A DNA stretch of 64,000 nt from Chinchilla lanigera (Eukaryota > Chordata > Mammalia > Rodentia > Chinchillidae): positions 22,443,943-22,507,942 of the forward strand of contig NW_004955425.1 of NCBI RefSeq assembly GCF_000276665.1, written 5' to 3'. Shown piece after piece: positions 1 through 10,526 of the stretch. A model generated the notes under the pieces. It had not been told where the DNA came from and ran no database searches. It worked only from the letters and a program-made list of their open reading frames with translations. Both the position numbers and the translations under genes were made by a program. The stretch's first letter is position 1; the number at the start of each line of letters is the position of its first letter.

Positions 1-200
1 TTTTTTTTTTTTTTTTTAATTTATTTTAAAAATAAAAGAAGGAAAACATTCCTTCATATGACAAACAGACATCCATTTACAAAATAGCATAAGAACGATA
101 CAAGCAACCCAAGCATTACCATCTGAAGATATCAATATGTAATATAACAACTGTTGTTAATTTCCTACTACTTTGTGTGTAACTCTGGAGTTGTTTCTTT
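1..200 (+). mobile_element. Poly-T edge plus L1 3'-UTR-like stretch
   Basis: The window opens with 17 T followed by AT-rich sequence. The part at about 105-190 matches, on the same strand, the L1 3' UTR at about 2105-2175 (shared core around aatatgtaatayaac and ttgttaatttccta) and again 12985-13035. That makes it look like plus-strand L1 3'-UTR sequence. The poly-T at the left edge instead suggests the tail of a minus-strand element. The two signals conflict and the element is cut by the window start, so its boundaries cannot be fixed. Confidence 0.4.
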
Positions 201-307
201 ACTTCAGCTGCTATCATTTCAGAAATTTCAGGTGTATGACTTCCAAGCTCATCTGTGTCGATATCTCCTGAGCTGCTTCTGGGTGGGATAGAGGTCTGAG
301 ATTGCAT
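116..307 (-). pseudogene. L1 ORF1 N-terminus-like fragment
   Basis: A 63-codon minus-strand frame begins MQSQTSIPPRSS and contains GSHTPEISEMIAAEVKKQL. The segment SHTPEISEMIAAEVKK resembles SHPPGLSEVVTTKEIKEVL, read from the ORF1 start region of the long minus-strand L1 (about 7345-7430): both have S-H-x-P-x-x-S-E followed by a charged helical stretch. It lies directly downstream, on the minus strand, of G-rich monomers like those of an L1 5' UTR, which supports an ORF1 start. The RNA-binding core is absent; after about 40 codons the frame runs into unrelated sequence. The last third overlaps the L1 3'-UTR-like similarity on the other strand. Identification is moderate to weak. Confidence 0.4.
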
Positions 308-419
308 TTTGCTCCTTCATTTAGTCATTTTCAGAGATGCCGAGGTTCCCTGGAGCTTAGCCTCATTCCCAGGATGATGTTGTAGTAGTGGGGCAAGGAC
401 CCAAAAGGTCCCCGGTGCT

Positions 420-1095
420 CAGTGTGACTCCCTCAATGGTGTGTGTGGGTTTGTGTGGGCGGGGTGTGATCCCCAATGCTCTCAGAGCTGTCTGTGGCTC
501 AGCTTGGCTCCCACTCAGGGGTTCTCAAAGTTATCCAGGTTTCAACCCTGTTTCCACTGGGGTGTAGTAGTGGGTGGGTCATGGTCACCATGTCTCCATA
601 CACTGCCACTACCCTGCCCGGTTCCCATACCAGTGTGTGTGTGGGTTGCTAAATGTGCAGTCACTGAGGACCCTGAAGCTGTCTTGAGTTTCAGTTTAGC
701 TCCCCTGAGGGTGTAGGGTGGGGACAGGGAGGAGCACCCAAGGCCCTTGAGGTTGCCTGGGGCTCCCCTTGGCTCCCAAGCTCATGTGTCGGGCAACACC
801 AGCTCACTGGAGTTCCTGAAGCTGTCTGAGGAGCAGCTCAGCTCCAATGGGGTAGGGGAGGAGGGGAGGGGTGGAGAGTGGACCCCAGGCCCCTAGAGCC
901 GTCAGCATTTTTGCCTGGCTCCCAAGCTCGTGTGAGGGCGGCAGCAGCTCACTGGAGTTCCTGAAGCTGTCCAAGGTGCAGCTCAGCTCCAATGGGGGAA
1001 GGGAGAAGGAGGGGAGGGGCAGGGAGTGGACCCCAAGCCCTTAGAGCCGTCCGGGTTTTTGCCTGGCTCCCAAGCTCATGTGTGGGGCTGCTTAT
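420..1095 (-). repeat. Tandem ~146-bp G-rich monomers, L1 5'-UTR-like
   Basis: The same landmarks recur at near-constant spacing. ggctcccaagctc begins at 771, 917 and 1065 (spacing 146 and 148). cctgaagctgtc begins at 672, 815 and 960 (143 and 145). cagctcagctccaatgggg begins at 834 and 979 (145). Units left of 670 are more diverged. On the minus strand the array lies just upstream of an ORF1-like start, the arrangement of promoter monomers in several rodent L1 families. The monomer-promoter reading is inference; the tandem structure is directly visible. Confidence 0.65.
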
Positions 1096-1582
1096 CTTTT
1101 TAATCTTATTTAAGTTTTTATCTCTAGGGATCATGGAGCTCTCAAACAAAATCCAAATTATCTTATTGAGAAAATAAAAATGTATCCATAACACTTGAGA
1201 GATGCTATGTAACAAATCAGAGTGGTATGGTGCCAAGAAGGGGCTAGAGTTGGGTACAACAAGCTGGGCAGTTAGGCATACCTGCAGATACAGTGAGTTG
1301 TGTTTCCTGAGACTGGTATGTGCAAACTAGGGACAGCTGGGGTTGGATTATCTAATAAGTTGGTCACTGAAATTACTTCACAGTTGGCCCTCCTTACCCA
1401 TGGGTTCGATACATGTGGATTCAATCAACTGCATAGCAAAAAAAATTTTTAAAAATGATGTCTGTACTGAACATGTGCAGACTTTTTCTTGTCATTTTCC
1501 CTGTATAGTATAATCACTATTTACATAGGTTTTTGCATTGCTTTAGGTATTATAATAATCCAGAGATGATTTAAAATGTGTG

Positions 1583-1699
1583 ATAGGAAGCTGGGCATGG
1601 TGGCACATGGCCTGCAATTGCAGCAGTCAGGAGGCTGAGACAGGAGGATAAGCCAAGAGCATATCTCCAAAATCCCCCCATAAATAAAGTGTAGGTTAG
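1583..1699 (+). mobile_element. B1-type SINE
   Basis: Shows ctgggcatggtggcacatgg and caggaggctgagacaggag, the 7SL-derived B1 core with A-box-like and internal motifs. It is flanked by aatgtgtg at 1575-1582 and 1700-1707, a plausible 8-bp target-site duplication inside the Tigger-like element. The 3' part is diverged and has no clean A tail. Confidence 0.7.
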
Positions 1700-1740
1700 A
1701 ATGTGTGCAGGTCTTATGCAAATATTACACCATTTTCATA

Positions 1741-2253
1741 GGTAAATGGATGCAACTAGAATCCATACTTATAAGTGAAATAAATCAGACCCACATGTGC
1801 AAATACCATATTGTCTCACTAGTGTAAGAACCTGAAAGAGTGAATAAAATCTGAAGGATATAGTGGATATTGTGAAAGGGAAAGAAACTGCCCAAGGGCA
1901 GGAACAACTGGGATGAGGGAAAAGAGAAAAAGAAAGAAGGAAAAATTTGTGTGTGTGTGTGTGCACGTGTGTGTATACACGCACACACACAGGATAGCTG
2001 AGAGAGTTTTACTACTGACTTCCATTGCTTTATTGAAAGGAACAGTTAATATTTAATTATTTGATCAATTTTACATGCCTATATTTAACTAAGTAGCCAA
2101 TTTGAACATAACAATATGTAATACAACAGCCATTGTTAATTTCCTATCACCTTGTCTGAAATTCTGTGTTGCTTCTATTGTTTGGGTGTTTTGTTTATGT
2201 CTGTTTTTTGTTAATGTATTTTTGTTCTTTTACCTTTAAAATAAAAAAAAAAT
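1741..2253 (+). mobile_element. 5'-truncated L1 3' end
   Basis: Begins with the L1 3'-terminal hallmark ggtaaatggatgcaactag and gtgaaataaatcagaccc, passes through a TG/CA-rich microsatellite, and ends in a short A tail after ttaaaataaa. It inserted into the Tigger-like element: accattttcata on the left and atcattttatata on the right look like a diverged target duplication. The same 3' end occurs at 53320-53570 (plus) and, reverse-complemented, at 53990-54260. Confidence 0.75.
1949..1991. repeat. (TG)n/(CA)n microsatellite in L1 3' end
   Basis: Alternating tg runs, then cacg, tgtgtg and a tatacacgcacacacac segment. Purine-pyrimidine alternation is nearly continuous for about 40 bp. Confidence 0.9.
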
Positions 2254-2351
2254 TATATCATTTTATATAAGGGATTTGGGTTTCTGTGGATTTTGATATC
2301 CTTAGGGTATTCTGGAGTCAGTCCTCCAAGAACACCAAGGGATGATGGCAT

Positions 2352-3364
2352 ATTCAAATTTTGTGAAATAAGCAGGACTCCTGTATTTGAAAGATTTGCA
2401 TAAATGTAATAATGTTTGCTGTGAAAACAAGATAATACACCTATACATTTTACTGTGGAATGTTATTTGAAATATAACATGGATGAAAATAATGAAGCTA
2501 CTGATTAATCCATGAGTAGACTTGCATGATTACCCCTTCTCATTTGAGAGCATTTGAAAAGCAGCATCCTGGAACTTCTCTCAAGTGCCTTCTCTACCAA
2601 AAGCAATGTTAGGCTTGTTTGGTTGAATAAATTCAGTCATTTTACTGTTAAAAAAAAACAAAACCTCTCACTCTAAGATTGCCGTAACCTAGAAGGTCCC
2701 AGATCCTCTCTGCTTGTAGTACTCTACCTGTCTAGGTCACTTTTTTTTTGAAAACAGAAACCTGTTTTGTTTGAGAAGTAGCTACATACAAGCAGCCTAA
2801 TAAGTAGTTATGTCTTAACAACTTAGTTTCCATTTGAAAAAATAATCCATATAAATTTGCAACATACCTAATTTCAAGTATACATATAAATGAAAATAAT
2901 AATTTAAATTTTTCTTTGTAAAACTTTAAAGGTGATTTCATTCTTGAATGGCCACTATCATTTACCAGCAGTGTATGTGTGTGTGGACAGTGAAGAAGTC
3001 CTCAAACTTTGGAATCTTGTTGGATCCTCCATTCTTATTTTCTGCTCCATGCTACTTTCCATATGGTACATGGCTTTTTATCATAGCAACAGCAAACCCC
3101 TTCCTACTTTCATAAAGAGATGTCATCAAAATGGTAAAGCAATTTTTCTGTGAATTAACATGAACTAAAAGTTTGTACTGTGTCCAGCACTTTGCTGTGT
3201 TTTCCTTGAAAAATAGAAGTATCCCTCCAAGTTCCTGTGAGTTCATTGTGACTCTTTAGGGCACTTGAACATGGTATGGAAACCCTGGTTTTAACCAGTA
3301 TTTATTCTCTTTGATGAAGTCAGGGTTGCCTTGAGGGACCTATGTATTTGAGAAAGAGAGAGAA
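2352..3364. other. No recognisable feature
   Basis: AT-rich sequence with short A and T runs (2650, 2740). The open frames on both strands here (up to 73 codons) show no family motif. I see no repeat I can name. Confidence 0.6.
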
Positions 3365-3559
3365 TATATGTGTTTATTGGTACATTTAAGGTATATGTAA
3401 TGATTACATTCATTATAGGGAATTTGTACCTGTACATGATATAACTTGGCTCTTTTTTTTCCCACTCCCCTGCCATCCCTTCAACCTCTTTTCCCCTCCC
3501 TATTTACAAAAGCTTTGTTTCCACTTTTTCCTTCTTTTCTCATCATTTTTTTTCTTTTC

Positions 3560-6400
3560 CCTTCCTCCCCACCACTCGTTAGTTGATTTTAGTTTAGTGC
3601 ATGGTAAATGATATGGGTCTAGTTTTAATCTTCGGCATGTGAAAATCCAGGTTTTCCAGCACCATGTATTAAGGAGGCTATCTTTCTTCCAGTGAATGTG
3701 TTTGGCACCTTTGTGAAAGATGAGGTGGCTAGGTATGTCTGGGGTTGTTTTTGCATCTTTTAGTCTGTTCCTTTGGTCCTCAGCTCTTTTTCTGCCAGTA
3801 CCATGCTGTTTTTTTTTTATCACAGTAGCTTTTAGTATAATTTCAAGTCATGGATTGTGATGCCCCTGTCTAAGCTCAATTACTTGGTACTGCCTTTGTT
3901 ATTCTAGGTCTCTTCTGGTTTCAAATGAACTGTAGGGTTGTTTTGTCTAACTCTGTGAGATATGGTATTGGAATTTTGATCAGGATTGCATTAAGTCTGT
4001 ATAGCATTAAATTTTGGAAGTATGGCCATTTTTACCATATTGGTCTTCCCTACTCGCAAGCAAGGCATATCTCTCCATTTTCTGATATCCTCTTCAATCT
4101 CCTTTTTCAGAGTACTGTAGTTTTCAATGTAGAGGTCTTTTACTTCCTTCATTAGATTGATTCCTAGGTGTTTCATTTCTTTGGATTGTATTGTGAAAGA
4201 TGTTGTTCCTCTTAATTTCTTTCTCAGTGAATTTGTTATTTGTGCACAGGAAGGCTATTGATTTTTGAGTGTTGACTTTGTATCCAGCTATGCTATGGAA
4301 TTTGGTTATTAAATGTAGAAGGTGGAGTTTTTAGGGTCTTCTATGTAGAGTATCATGTCATCTGCAAATTTGACTTCCTTCTTTCCTATCTTTATTCCTT
4401 TCTCTTGTCTCATTGCTCTGACTAAAGTTTCCAGAACTGTGTTGAATATGTGGAGACAGTGGACATCCTTGTCTTGTTCTTGATTTTAGAGGGAAACTTT
4501 CAGTTTTTGTCCATTTAGTATTATGTTGGCTATTGGATTGTCATAGATGGCTTTTTTCAGATTGAGATGAAGACCATGTATTCCAATTTTCTGGAAGGTT
4601 TTTATCATGAAAAGGTGTTGGACTTTGTCAAAAGCTTTTTCTACATCTATGAGATGATCATATGGTTTTTGTCCTTGGCTCTGTTAATATGATGTATTAC
4701 ATTGATTTGCCTATGTTGAATCATCCCTGCATCCCCCTGGGATGAATCCTACTTTGTCATGGTATATAATCTTCTTGGTTATTTGCTTCGGTTTGCCAGT
4801 GTGTTATTGAAGATTTTGTACTTATGCTCATTAGGGAGATTGGCCTATAGTTCTCTTTCTCAGTTGGGTCCTTCTCTAGTTTTGGTATCAGGTAATGCTT
4901 GCTTCCAGGAATGACTTTGGGAATATTGCTTCCTTTTCAATTCCATTAAGGAGTTTGAGAAGTGGTATTAAATCTTCTCTAAATTTTTTGTAGAATTCAG
5001 CAGTGAATCTGTCAGACCCTGGGCTTTTCTTTGTTGATAGGTGTTTAATTACATCTTCAATTTCATTGAGTGATACTGGTTTATTTAGCATTTTTACATC
5101 TTCTTGATTCAGCTTTGTTAATTCATATGTATCTAGGAACCTGTCTGTTTCTTCCATATTTTCCATCTTATTAGATTCTCAAAGGAGGTTTAGATGATCT
5201 GGATTTCTGCAGGATCTATTGTGATTTCACCCTTTACATTCCTAATTGCATGAATTTGAATCTGTTCTTTCCTGTTTTTGATAAGGTTATCTAAGGGTTT
5301 GTTGATTTTATTTAATCTTTCAAAGAACCCATTCTTCAATTCACCAATTCTTTGCATTGTTTTCTTAGACTCCATTGAATTGATTTCTGCTCTGATCTTA
5401 ATATTTTCCTCCCTCTTATAAGCTTTGGGCTTGACTTGCACTTCTTTTTCTAGAAGCTTAGGCTCAACATTAAGTTGTTTATTTGTACTTACTCTGTTTT
5501 CCTGATATGAGTATTCACCACTATAAATTTCCCTTGTATGACTATGTTCATTGTGTCCTATAAGTTCCAGTATGTTGTATTGGCATTATCATTTATTTGT
5601 AGAAACTAATTTATTCTTTAATTTTATCTGTGATCCATTGGTTGTTCAAGAGGGTGTTATTTAATTGCCATGTGTTTATGAAGTTCTTGTGGTTTCTTTT
5701 GCCATTGATTTCCAATTTCATTAGACTGTGGTCTGATAATATACATGGGATAATTTCAGCTCCTTTGCATTTACTTATGCATGTTCTGTGAGCTAGAATG
5801 TGGTCTGTTTTGGAGAATGTCCTGTGTGCAGCTGAGAAGAATGTGTATTCTGATGTGGGACGGAACATTCAAAAGTTTGGTTCAGTTTTAATATTTCATT
5901 GTTGATTTTTTTGTCTGTTTGATCCATCTTTCCATGGCAATTGGGTATTGAGCTCCCCCAAAACAATTGTATTAGTGCTTATGTGATTTTTCTTGTCTGT
6001 TAATATTTGTTTTATGTCACTGTGTGCACTGGTATTTGCTGCATATATATTTATGACTTTATCTCTTCCTTTTGCATTGTTCCTTTTTCAAGGATGTAAT
6101 GACCTTCTTGGTCTCTCTTACTCAATCTTGGCTTGAAATCCACTTCATCTGCAAATAGAATAGCTACTCCTGCTTTTTTTCTGGTTCCTCTTGCATGGAG
6201 TATTGTTTTCTGTCCTTTGACTTTTAATCTATGAATTTCTTTTTTGAGTTAAATGTTTCTTTGTGCAGCATATTGGTGGATCTTGCTTCTTGATCCATTG
6301 CCAGTCTGTTTCTTTTCACTGATGAATTGAGACCATTAACATTGATGGTTATAAGTGATATGTATTGACTTATTCTTGTCATGTTATTTTCCTGTTGTTG
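3560..6400 (-). pseudogene. L1 ORF2 relic (endonuclease + reverse transcriptase)
   Basis: In its original form ORF2 supplies the nicking endonuclease and reverse transcriptase for target-primed L1 insertion. Running 5' to 3' on the minus strand: the endonuclease region at about 6400-5600, with its C-terminal part clear at 5868-5611 (KTDHILAHRT, ILSDHSLMKLEIN, NTLLNNQWI). RT start region at 5166-4888, with the L1 signature [20 protein letters not shown]. Distal RT at 4176-3991 ([35 protein letters not shown]). Then KDSLLNTWCWKTW and CRRLKLDPYHLPCTK at 3690-3590. After that the sequence passes into 3' UTR, so the usual C-terminal segment with the Cys-rich region is missing. Total length is about 2.8 kb against roughly 3.8 kb for an intact ORF2. 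Frameshifts and stops split it into many pieces. Confidence 0.85.
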
Positions 6401-6439
6401 GCTCCCCTACCCGCTTGTGTTTGTTTGCCTTGCCTGATG

Positions 6440-7490
6440 GATTTCTCCTATTGGAGTTCATGAAGTTGTAGCCCTTGTTATCTCTTTCTAGAATATCCTT
6501 CAGAACATTTTAGAGTGCTAATTTTGCATTCATGAATTTCCTCAGGTGCTTTTTATCATGGAAATATCTTATTTCTCCATCAATTTTGAAAGATAATTTT
6601 GTGGCATACATCAGTCTGGTTTAGAGGTTGTTTTCCTTTAGAGCTTGAAATACTTGACTCTCACCTTTTCTTGACTTAGGGTTTGTATTAAAAATTTGCT
6701 GTAATTCTGATGGGTTTTCCTTTATAGGTGATTTGCTTCTTTTCTTTAAGAGCTTTTAACATTCTGTTTTTGTGTTGACTTTCTGGAATCTTGACTATTA
6801 TATTCCTTGTTGTAGTTTTTTTTTTGGTCATGGCTAATTGGAGTTCTTTATGTCTCACATAGTATATGTCAAATTCTTTTTCCCTGCCAGGGAATTTTTC
6901 TGCTATGATGTCTGTGAACAGATTTTATTTATTTTTTTAAATGTCATTTATTCTATCTCATTTTTCATTGACTCCAGTCAATCTTATGCTATTCTTCTTT
7001 GCATTATATAGCAGCTGCTGGATTGATTTCTCATGGTCTGTTGCCATTTTTAAGAAATCTTTCTTTTCCTGATCGCTAACCACAATCCTGTATTCTGTAT
7101 CTGAGATTTTGTCCTCACATTGGGTCATCCTGCTGCTTATACTTTCAATGGAAGTTTTCATCTCCTGGACATCTGAATCTGTTTCATAGATTCCATTCCT
7201 TTCCTATGTTGGACATTTGTGGTTTCCATCATTTTCCTAAGCTCCTCTATTTCTTTTAGCCATATCTGCTCTAGAGTCACTAAGCATGCCTTTCATTAAA
7301 GTCACCATATCTGTAGCTGTCTGAGAAATTATTACCAGTTTGATTTTTTTCTAGAACCTCTTTTATTTCCTTTGTTGTTACCACTTCAGAGAGGCCAGGT
7401 GGGTGGCTTTTGGATTGTTCCCCCTCATTGTCCTGTGGGTTTGCCTTTGGTTTGTCTGGGGTTGCATCTTGTTTAAGTGTCTTCTCATTT
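6440..7490 (-). pseudogene. L1 ORF1 relic (RNA-binding chaperone)
   Basis: ORF1 encodes the trimeric coiled-coil RNA-binding protein of the L1 particle. The minus-strand frame at 7161-6958 carries SIESISSRMTQCEDKISD, then a heptad-like region and ending KKNSIRLTGVNEK, which fits the coiled-coil to RRM junction of L1 ORF1. Upstream, another frame gives SHPPGLSEVVTTKEIKEVL, the variable N-terminal part. Downstream (6900-6470) lies the RRM and C-terminal region, readable only in pieces. Multiple frameshifts; not functional. Confidence 0.8.
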
Positions 7491-8960
7491 TGTATTTTTT
7501 TTTTTAGCTTAATTCCTGGGTTGATGCTTGTAAATTATCTATAATGAGTAGCTTTATTGCTAGTATTTAGAACCTTTAGGTAGTGACTACGTGTCAGAGG
7601 TATCTTCCAGGTACAGCTGGCTTTTGTGGTTTTAGTCTATTGCAAAACTCTACCTCTTCAATCTATTGGGGATGAGAAGTTGCTGCCTACTTAGCCCAGC
7701 TAAGTAGGCCCAGTATTTTTTATGATCCTTAGATAATCTCGGCCTTGATATACCAGGAAGAACAACTGGTTAGAACAATTATGTCACCCTAGCTGAAGTA
7801 GTAGAATCAGGAATAACAGCATTAAACACAACCTAGAAAATGACAAACTGAGGTTACCATTAATTTGCCACTTTTAACCTATGAACTAGATTTGTGGTTA
7901 TAGAACAAAATGTAGAGAATTTTATGCAGTAAAGAAGCCCTCAGTTGTACCCTCCAGGAAGAAAATTTAGAAGGAGTTAGGGGAAAAAATAAATAGAAGA
8001 AAGGAAAGAGAGTAGAAGCAGAGCTGGAGGACAAAGGCAGATTACACAAACTTAGGAAAACTGATGCAGAAGATGGGGAATGAGAAGGAAGAAATAAGAA
8101 CAAGAACAGAACAACAAAAACAAACTAGAAGCTATGTTCATACTCATATAAAAGCAAGAATAAGCAATGAAGAAAACAGAGAAAGAACAAAAAGAAACCA
8201 AACCAAACCAAAATAAAATCAAAACAGAAAGAAAGAATAGAAGATAAAAAAATTTTTTTAAAAAGGAAAAAAGAAAAAAAAAATATCTACTTCAAGGTTT
8301 GTCTCTGCTGCCACTGGTACACAATGTGGACAGAGTCCAGATCCATTAGCAAGCCTGCAGCAGCTCCTTGACAGAGTGGAGGGTTATCCCAGGAAGCCTG
8401 CACCTCTATTTCCACTGAAGGTCAGGTTAGTTTCTGGCTATGAGGCTGTAACCAGACCTGCCCAGCCTGCAGCAGTCTCTGTTTCTCCTGTGTGCTCTGT
8501 TGAAAGTAGAGCCATCAGCAGCTGAAGGTCCTGAGCTCAGTTGCCCCTCTCCAAGATGGCTTTCAACCAATTGCTCTCTCTTGTGGAACATCCCACCTCC
8601 ACAACTCACCAGTGCTGCACTCAGTTGCTGTCCATACGAACTCCACAAGGACCTCTGGGGTTGCCAGCCTTTGGGGTTGCCAGCCTCTGTGTTTGCCAGC
8701 AGTCACAGAGCAACTGCAGTGTCCACCTGCCCCTCCCCTACAGTGAGTCCTTATCCAGGGGGAAAGCACAGCCTGCCTCCCCCTTCTTTGTTGAAGTTTG
8801 TCTCTTCAGTTTCCCTATGAGCTTCAGTTCTTCAGATCCTTCCTGGGTCCAGGGCATCTCCCTTCCCTACTTCCTTCCTTGCTTTCCTCATATTCCTATA
8901 TTCTGGTGTTTGGCCACCAATTCTCAGAGCAGCTCTTTCTTTGCCACTTACTATGCCATT
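7490..8960 (-). mobile_element. Probable L1 5' UTR
   Basis: This lies upstream of ORF1 on the minus strand. It has a purine-rich plus-strand block (about 7970-8280) and then GC-richer sequence with no coding signal. It contains three tandem 16-bp units at 8653-8700. It shows no obvious similarity to the monomers at 420-1095, so the two L1 copies may belong to different families. The outer end is uncertain. Confidence 0.5.
8653..8700. repeat. Three tandem 16-bp units
   Basis: ctctggggttgccagc (8653-8668), ctttggggttgccagc (8669-8684) and ctctgtgtttgccagc (8685-8700), in perfect register. Confidence 0.95.
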
Positions 8961-10422
8961 TTCCTCTCAGTGCCTTCAATATGGTATTCAAAAGGAGCCT
9001 TCCATTACTGTTTACTGCTTTGTGTTTGTCAAGTTCTAGAGTGTACAAAACAAACTTTTTTGGCTCTATGCCCTGGAAATACGTATAGTATATTAGGGAT
9101 CCATGTGAAAGGTAGGTGTCTGCTTTGTAACAAGCTTACCTAGCATTGCTAATGCATATGAAGCTTGAAATCCACTGAATTCCATCACAGATCTTTTGAG
9201 TTGAGGGGCCTAAATCCCTTCCTATTCCTAGAATATACCATAATGCTCATATGATGTGTTCACTGAATGCTGTTGAACCTATGTATTGTCCCTTACTTCA
9301 TTTATCTCTCCTTCCCAGCTTTTCTTTTGTTTTGTACCTTACATAGAAGAGTAAGAAGGAAGAACTAGGTCTTAGAGATTTCTGCCTTTCCAGGCCTCTT
9401 GCCCAGAGCCTTCCTTGTTCTACTACACTAATTCCTCAGTTTCCTGCAGAAAATTTTACATGGTGTAGAATCAGTCTACTCCGTGGCACACTTGGTGTAT
9501 TTGTCTCCATATTTTCTTGCTTCTGTCCCACACAAAGAGATGTTAAAAAAACTCTGGGACTGGGAGAAACTGAAAGAGACTTAGATCATTATCGACTAAA
9601 GTGCCCATTGTAGAGTTACTTGTGAAGAAACACAGGGAAGAAAGGTGACCAATGGCCAAGGTCACCAAGGCAGTGGAAGGCCACACTGGGATTGTTGTGT
9701 CCTGGCCTCTGATCCCAGTGTTGCCTCTTCATCCTCTTTGATCTGTGGGGATGGTTCTGGATCATCTGTGGTTTTCTTCCAAATCCCACAGGTGATTGTG
9801 CTATGGGAACAATGGCTAAGAACCTCACTTGGCAATTTGCTTTGTCCACAAAATTATCATTTATGTATTTAATACTACTTTGGTTTATTTGGTCAGTCAT
9901 TACAAATTGAATTCTTTTCTAAATATTTAAATTTTGGTTTCATATTAATTTTTATGCTGTGGAACATCAGCAGTTTAGAGTCGCTTAGTTTTTTGGCTTA
10001 ATGGGAAGAAAGAATAAACTTAGGAGAAGAAATTATCAACATTATCATAAAAGGAAAAATTAGTATTTTCTGTTTTATTTATAAATGGTGCCCCACCAGC
10101 ATCAGAATGTGGTATGCTCAGCTTTGGAAGAATAGCTTGCTCAGATTCTGTTTCTCTTGGGTTTCTACCTGGGGCTTTGGATCTGACCTTGGGACAGATT
10201 TAGAGAGGCAGTGCCACCTTTATAGAAAGATGTGTTGGAATGATTAGATGAGAGTCACAAGGGTTGCCTAAGGATAGTCAATCATTTTTACCATATGTCT
10301 TTGTATAACATTTCAACTATATTTTAGAAGAGTTAAGATAGATTTATGTTGCAGAAAACTGGGTGCCCTGACACTTAGGACAAATATTGCTGCAGTTTTT
10401 TGATGCGAGGGTATCACTCATT

Positions 10423-10425
<3 letters not shown>
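8961..10425. other. No recognisable feature
   Basis: Unique-looking sequence. The open frames are short and lack motifs. Some of the left edge may still be L1 5' UTR. Confidence 0.5.
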
Positions 10426-10453
<28 letters not shown>

Positions 10454-10526
10454 GGTACTAGAACTAGAACTCAAGGCCTCCAGCTTGCCAGGCAGGCACT
10501 GTGTCCCTCAGCTACATCCAGATTTT
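10426..10526 (-). mobile_element. ID-like tRNA-derived SINE
   Basis: A T run (10426-10453) is the reversed A tail. It is followed by the reverse complement of the SINE body, ending cagctacatcca (decayed A box). Flanks tcactcattcat (10414-10425) and tcactccttcattcat (from about 10527) look like an imperfect target duplication. Confidence 0.8.

Larger units (their letters stand above)
1381..2351 (+). mobile_element. Tigger-like (TcMar) nonautonomous DNA transposon, interrupted
   Basis: The left end begins cagttggccctcctta and continues with a segment ending gtctgtactgaacatg, then cagactttttcttgtcat. These are hallmarks of a common mammalian Tigger/MER2-type element. It resumes at 1700-1740 (tcttatgcaaatattacac) and again at 2258-2351 (ataagggatttgggtttctg, with a decayed right end near gggatgatgg). 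Two later insertions split it: a B1 SINE at 1583-1699 and an L1 3' end at 1741-2253. The transposon is therefore the oldest of the three. No transposase is encoded. Confidence 0.75.
3365..8960 (-). mobile_element. Long decayed L1 (LINE-1), minus strand
   Basis: A near-complete but degenerate L1 in reverse orientation. From left to right: 3' UTR about 3365-3560 (pyrimidine-rich; same as the antisense L1 end at 14940-15060), ORF2 relic 3560-6400, ORF1 relic 6440-7490, and 5'-UTR-like sequence 7490 to about 8960. The plus strand reads like antisense L1 throughout, for example tggaagtatggccatttttacc at 4015 and gattgattcctaggtgtttc at 4155. The right boundary is estimated because the 5' UTR has no motif I can anchor. 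No intact frame longer than about 107 codons survives. Confidence 0.85.

Noticed and set aside
3500..4176. Apparent small proteins near 3.5-4.2 kb
   Set aside because: Their sequences match the distal part of L1 ORF2, so they are LINE relics rather than host genes.
8541..9143. 200-codon plus-strand frame
   Set aside because: It runs antisense through the presumed L1 5' UTR; composition is low in charged residues, rich in Ser, Cys and Phe, and no family motif is visible.
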